Source of the DNA: Myxococcaceae bacterium
GTDB taxonomy: Bacteria > Myxococcota > Myxococcia > Myxococcales > Myxococcaceae
Assembly (NCBI GenBank): GCA_016793725.1
Contig: JAEUJP010000304.1
Location: 1-32,517, forward strand
DNA length: 32,517 bases
Direction: 5' to 3'
In this document: piece after piece, positions 31,027 through 32,517 of the stretch
How the letters are laid out: each line of letters opens with the position of its first letter
Position numbering within the stretch: the stretch's first letter is position 1
The notes under the pieces: generated by a model
Database searches by the model: none
Told to the model about the DNA's origin: nothing
What the model saw: the letters and a program-made list of their open reading frames with translations, nothing else
Translations under genes and position numbers: made by a program

Positions 31027-32376
31027 TCACCACGATCTGACGAAGCCGAGCAGCGCTCTCCGCTCGGCCTCGGTGAGCCCGTCGCAGGTCTGGCGGTGCG
31101 CGGGCGTCTCGCGCGGCTCGAGGCAGAAGAGCGCTTCGAGCGAAGCGACGCTGCCGTCGTGCAACAGCCGCGACGCGGCCCACACCCCGGCGAGGCGCGG
31201 CGCCTTGATGCCGCGCGTGATGTAGGGCGAGCCGGCGTCGAGGCCGCAGCACGCCGTGCCGTCGGGCTTCGGGCCATAGATGTTCGCGTACTCGGGGTCG
31301 GTGCCGACCTCGGCGAACGTGAACACGCGGGTGCCCTCGCCGCTGGGGCCGGCGTGGCACGCACGGCAGCCGCGCGCGTCGAACAACTGCGCGCCCTCGT
31401 CGTCGCGGCGACCGGGCGGGCTCGGCGCGCGCAGGCGCTGCACGTAGTCGCGCAGCGGGCCATAGCGCGGGTCATCGGGCTCTTGCCGACCGAAGCCGAA
31501 CGCGACGAAGCCCTGCATGAAGACCTCGAGCGAGGGGATGCCGCCATTCCACGAGAGCATCTCGCCCGGCATGCCGGCGGCGGCGCGCTGCTCGGCGGTG
31601 GGCAGGTTCCACAGCGAGAGCACCCGGCTCGGCGCCCAGACGCCGTCATCGAGCAGCGGCGGCGTCAAGAAGTCGAGCACGCCGGGCGGCAGCTTCAGGT
31701 GCCGCTCCTGCGAGCCCAGCCCGAGCGGTGACGACGCCCAGCCCTTCATCATGAGCGCCGTGCCGAGCACGGTCGACCGCACGCCGTAGCCCGAGCGCGC
31801 CTGCGCGGCCTGCACATGTGGGCGCAGCGCCTCGCGCAGCGTCGGCGCGACCGACGGCGCCTCGGGGTCGAAGCTGAGCAGCAGCGGAGCCCCCAGCGAC
31901 GCGATGAACGCGCCGTACTCGAACCGCGTGTTCCCGAACCCCACGGCGTAGCGCCCGTCGGGCAGCCGGCCGAAGTGGCACGCCGCGCAGGTGAACGCCT
32001 GGGTGTCGCCCCTCGACGGCGCCAGCCCCACTGGCAGCCCCTCGCCGCTCGCCGGGTCGGCGACCAGGCCGAGGCTCGAGAAGCCGCGCCCGTAGTAGCC
32101 CGCGTAGTGCTCCTGCAGAAACACCAGCAGGCTCGTCGGAATGCCGGTCGTGCCGAACGTCTCGTGAAAGAAGAGCTGCTTGCCGCAGCGCAGCCGCGTC
32201 GCGCCCGTGTCGTCGCCAAGCCGCCACGCCTCACACGCGCCAGCGAGCTTTTCGGTCTCGAGCACCGCCTCGAGGCGGTCGTCGATGTCGTGCGTCGGCT
32301 CTTCACCCGGCGACAACGCCCGCATCGGTACGTGCGTCGCACACGCACCGAGCAGCGCCAGTGACCACCACCGCAT
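31027..32376 (-). CDS. Di-haem cytochrome c lipoprotein
   Basis: A 449-residue protein. The N-terminus MRWWSLALLGAC is a lipoprotein signal with Cys12 lipidated. Two c-type haem motifs are present: CAACH at 130-134 and CRACH at 337-341. The arrangement of two widely spaced haem motifs resembles the di-haem peroxidase/MauG and the cytochrome-c-type electron carrier proteins found in Gram-negative envelopes. Distal Met or His ligands cannot be picked with certainty. It should act in the periplasm or on the outer membrane in electron transfer or peroxide removal. The ATG at 32376 overlaps the stop of the upstream MYXO-CTERM gene (ATGA), so the two are coupled. Confidence 0.85.
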   Translation of the reverse strand: MRWWSLALLGACATHVPMRALSPGEEPTHDIDDRLEAVLETEKLAGACEAWRLGDDTGATRLRCGKQLFFHETFGTTGIPTSLLVFLQEHYAGYYGRGFSSLGLVADPASGEGLPVGLAPSRGDTQAFTCAACHFGRLPDGRYAVGFGNTRFEYGAFIASLGAPLLLSFDPEAPSVAPTLREALRPHVQAAQARSGYGVRSTVLGTALMMKGWASSPLGLGSQERHLKLPPGVLDFLTPPLLDDGVWAPSRVLSLWNLPTAEQRAAAGMPGEMLSWNGGIPSLEVFMQGFVAFGFGRQEPDDPRYGPLRDYVQRLRAPSPPGRRDDEGAQLFDARGCRACHAGPSGEGTRVFTFAEVGTDPEYANIYGPKPDGTACCGLDAGSPYITRGIKAPRLAGVWAASRLLHDGSVASLEALFCLEPRETPAHRQTCDGLTEAERRALLGFVRSW

Positions 32377-32517
32377 CAGCGGCCCCGGCGCCGCCGCAGC
32401 ACGGCGCCGATGAGCGCGAGGCCCCAGGCCTCTGCCGCCAGCGGCGACGCTCCGCAGCCGCAGCCGCCCGGCCCCGCCGCACCCCCCCCCCCCCCCCCCC
32501 CCCCCCCCGCCCCCCCC
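32376..32517 (-). CDS. MYXO-CTERM protein, 3' end only
   Basis: Only the last ~46 codons are in the window. They read poly-Gly, then AAGPGGCGCG, a short hydrophobic helix (LAAEAWGLALIGAVL) and a RRRRGR end with a TGA at 32376. This is a MYXO-CTERM sorting tail: Gly/Cys motif, helix, Arg cluster. The frame was checked back through the homopolymer: the G-run reads as GGG glycine codons, so the gene stays open to the window edge. The stop overlaps the start of the cytochrome c gene (ATGA). The rest of the protein, and its function, lie to the right. Confidence 0.8.
   Translation of the reverse strand, partial: GGAGGGGGGGGGAAGPGGCGCGASPLAAEAWGLALIGAVLRRRRGR
32482..32517. repeat. Poly-C tract at window edge
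   Basis: Twenty-seven consecutive C, one G, then eight C to the end of the sequence. On the minus strand it encodes glycines in a linker before the MYXO-CTERM helix. Its length may be real, a sequencing error, or the reason the contig stops here. Confidence 0.7.

Noticed and set aside
1-32517. tRNA, rRNA or insertion sequence
   Set aside because: No cloverleaf-like segment, rRNA motif, transposase domain or terminal inverted repeat pair was recognised in a read of both strands; a covariance-model search was not possible.

Overview
The window is a very GC-rich, gene-dense bacterial segment that most resembles Myxococcota (myxobacteria and relatives). The evidence is two C-termini of the MYXO-CTERM sorting type (a Gly/Cys motif, a hydrophobic helix, an Arg-rich tail), two Hanks-type Ser/Thr kinases (one with a PEGA domain, one with an N-terminal zinc-ribbon-like knuckle), Cys-rich disintegrin-like repeats, several Gly/Pro-rich lipoproteins, and strong G/C preference at third codon positions. 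Species cannot be read from the sequence. Twenty-four genes are supported. No tRNA, rRNA, CRISPR array or insertion sequence was seen, and no gene-free stretch exceeds 300 bases.

Layout. (1) 1-8030 is a RiPP-type locus. It holds the 3' part of a LanB-like dehydratase (+) and, converging on it with a 27-bp overlap, a four-gene export operon (-): TolC-type outer-membrane protein, HlyD-type adaptor, a GAF-HlyD fusion, and a peptidase-C39 ABC exporter. The precursor peptide and the 5' end of the dehydratase must lie left of the window. (2) 8193-12955 encodes a Pro-rich protein of unknown function, a Gly-rich lipoprotein and a secreted protein with 14 PD40/TolB-like repeats (-). (3) 13034-18237 is a signalling block: an ECF sigma factor with an overlapping ChrR-like cupin (-), an OmpA-family protein followed by a PEGA kinase (+), and a second kinase (-) whose stop codon sits 4 nt from that of the first, inside a shared hairpin. 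(4) 18269-25921 holds a kelch/disintegrin-repeat MYXO-CTERM protein, a small secreted protein, an alpha/beta-hydrolase lipoprotein, a transglutaminase-like protein and a ZU5-like lipoprotein. (5) 26066-31001 is a second tripartite exporter operon (TolC, FtsX-type permease, ATPase, HlyD) with a divergent TetR regulator and a clear candidate operator. (6) 31027-32517 is a di-haem cytochrome c lipoprotein preceded by the 3' end of a MYXO-CTERM gene that runs into a poly-C tract at the window edge.

The genes mostly concern the cell envelope: export of a modified peptide, drug or metabolite efflux, surface display, and sensing. Tight translational coupling through 4-bp ATGA/GTGA overlaps is pervasive (eight clear cases plus one probable). 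Several intergenic regions carry near-perfect or perfect dyads that look like operators or terminators; they are listed individually.
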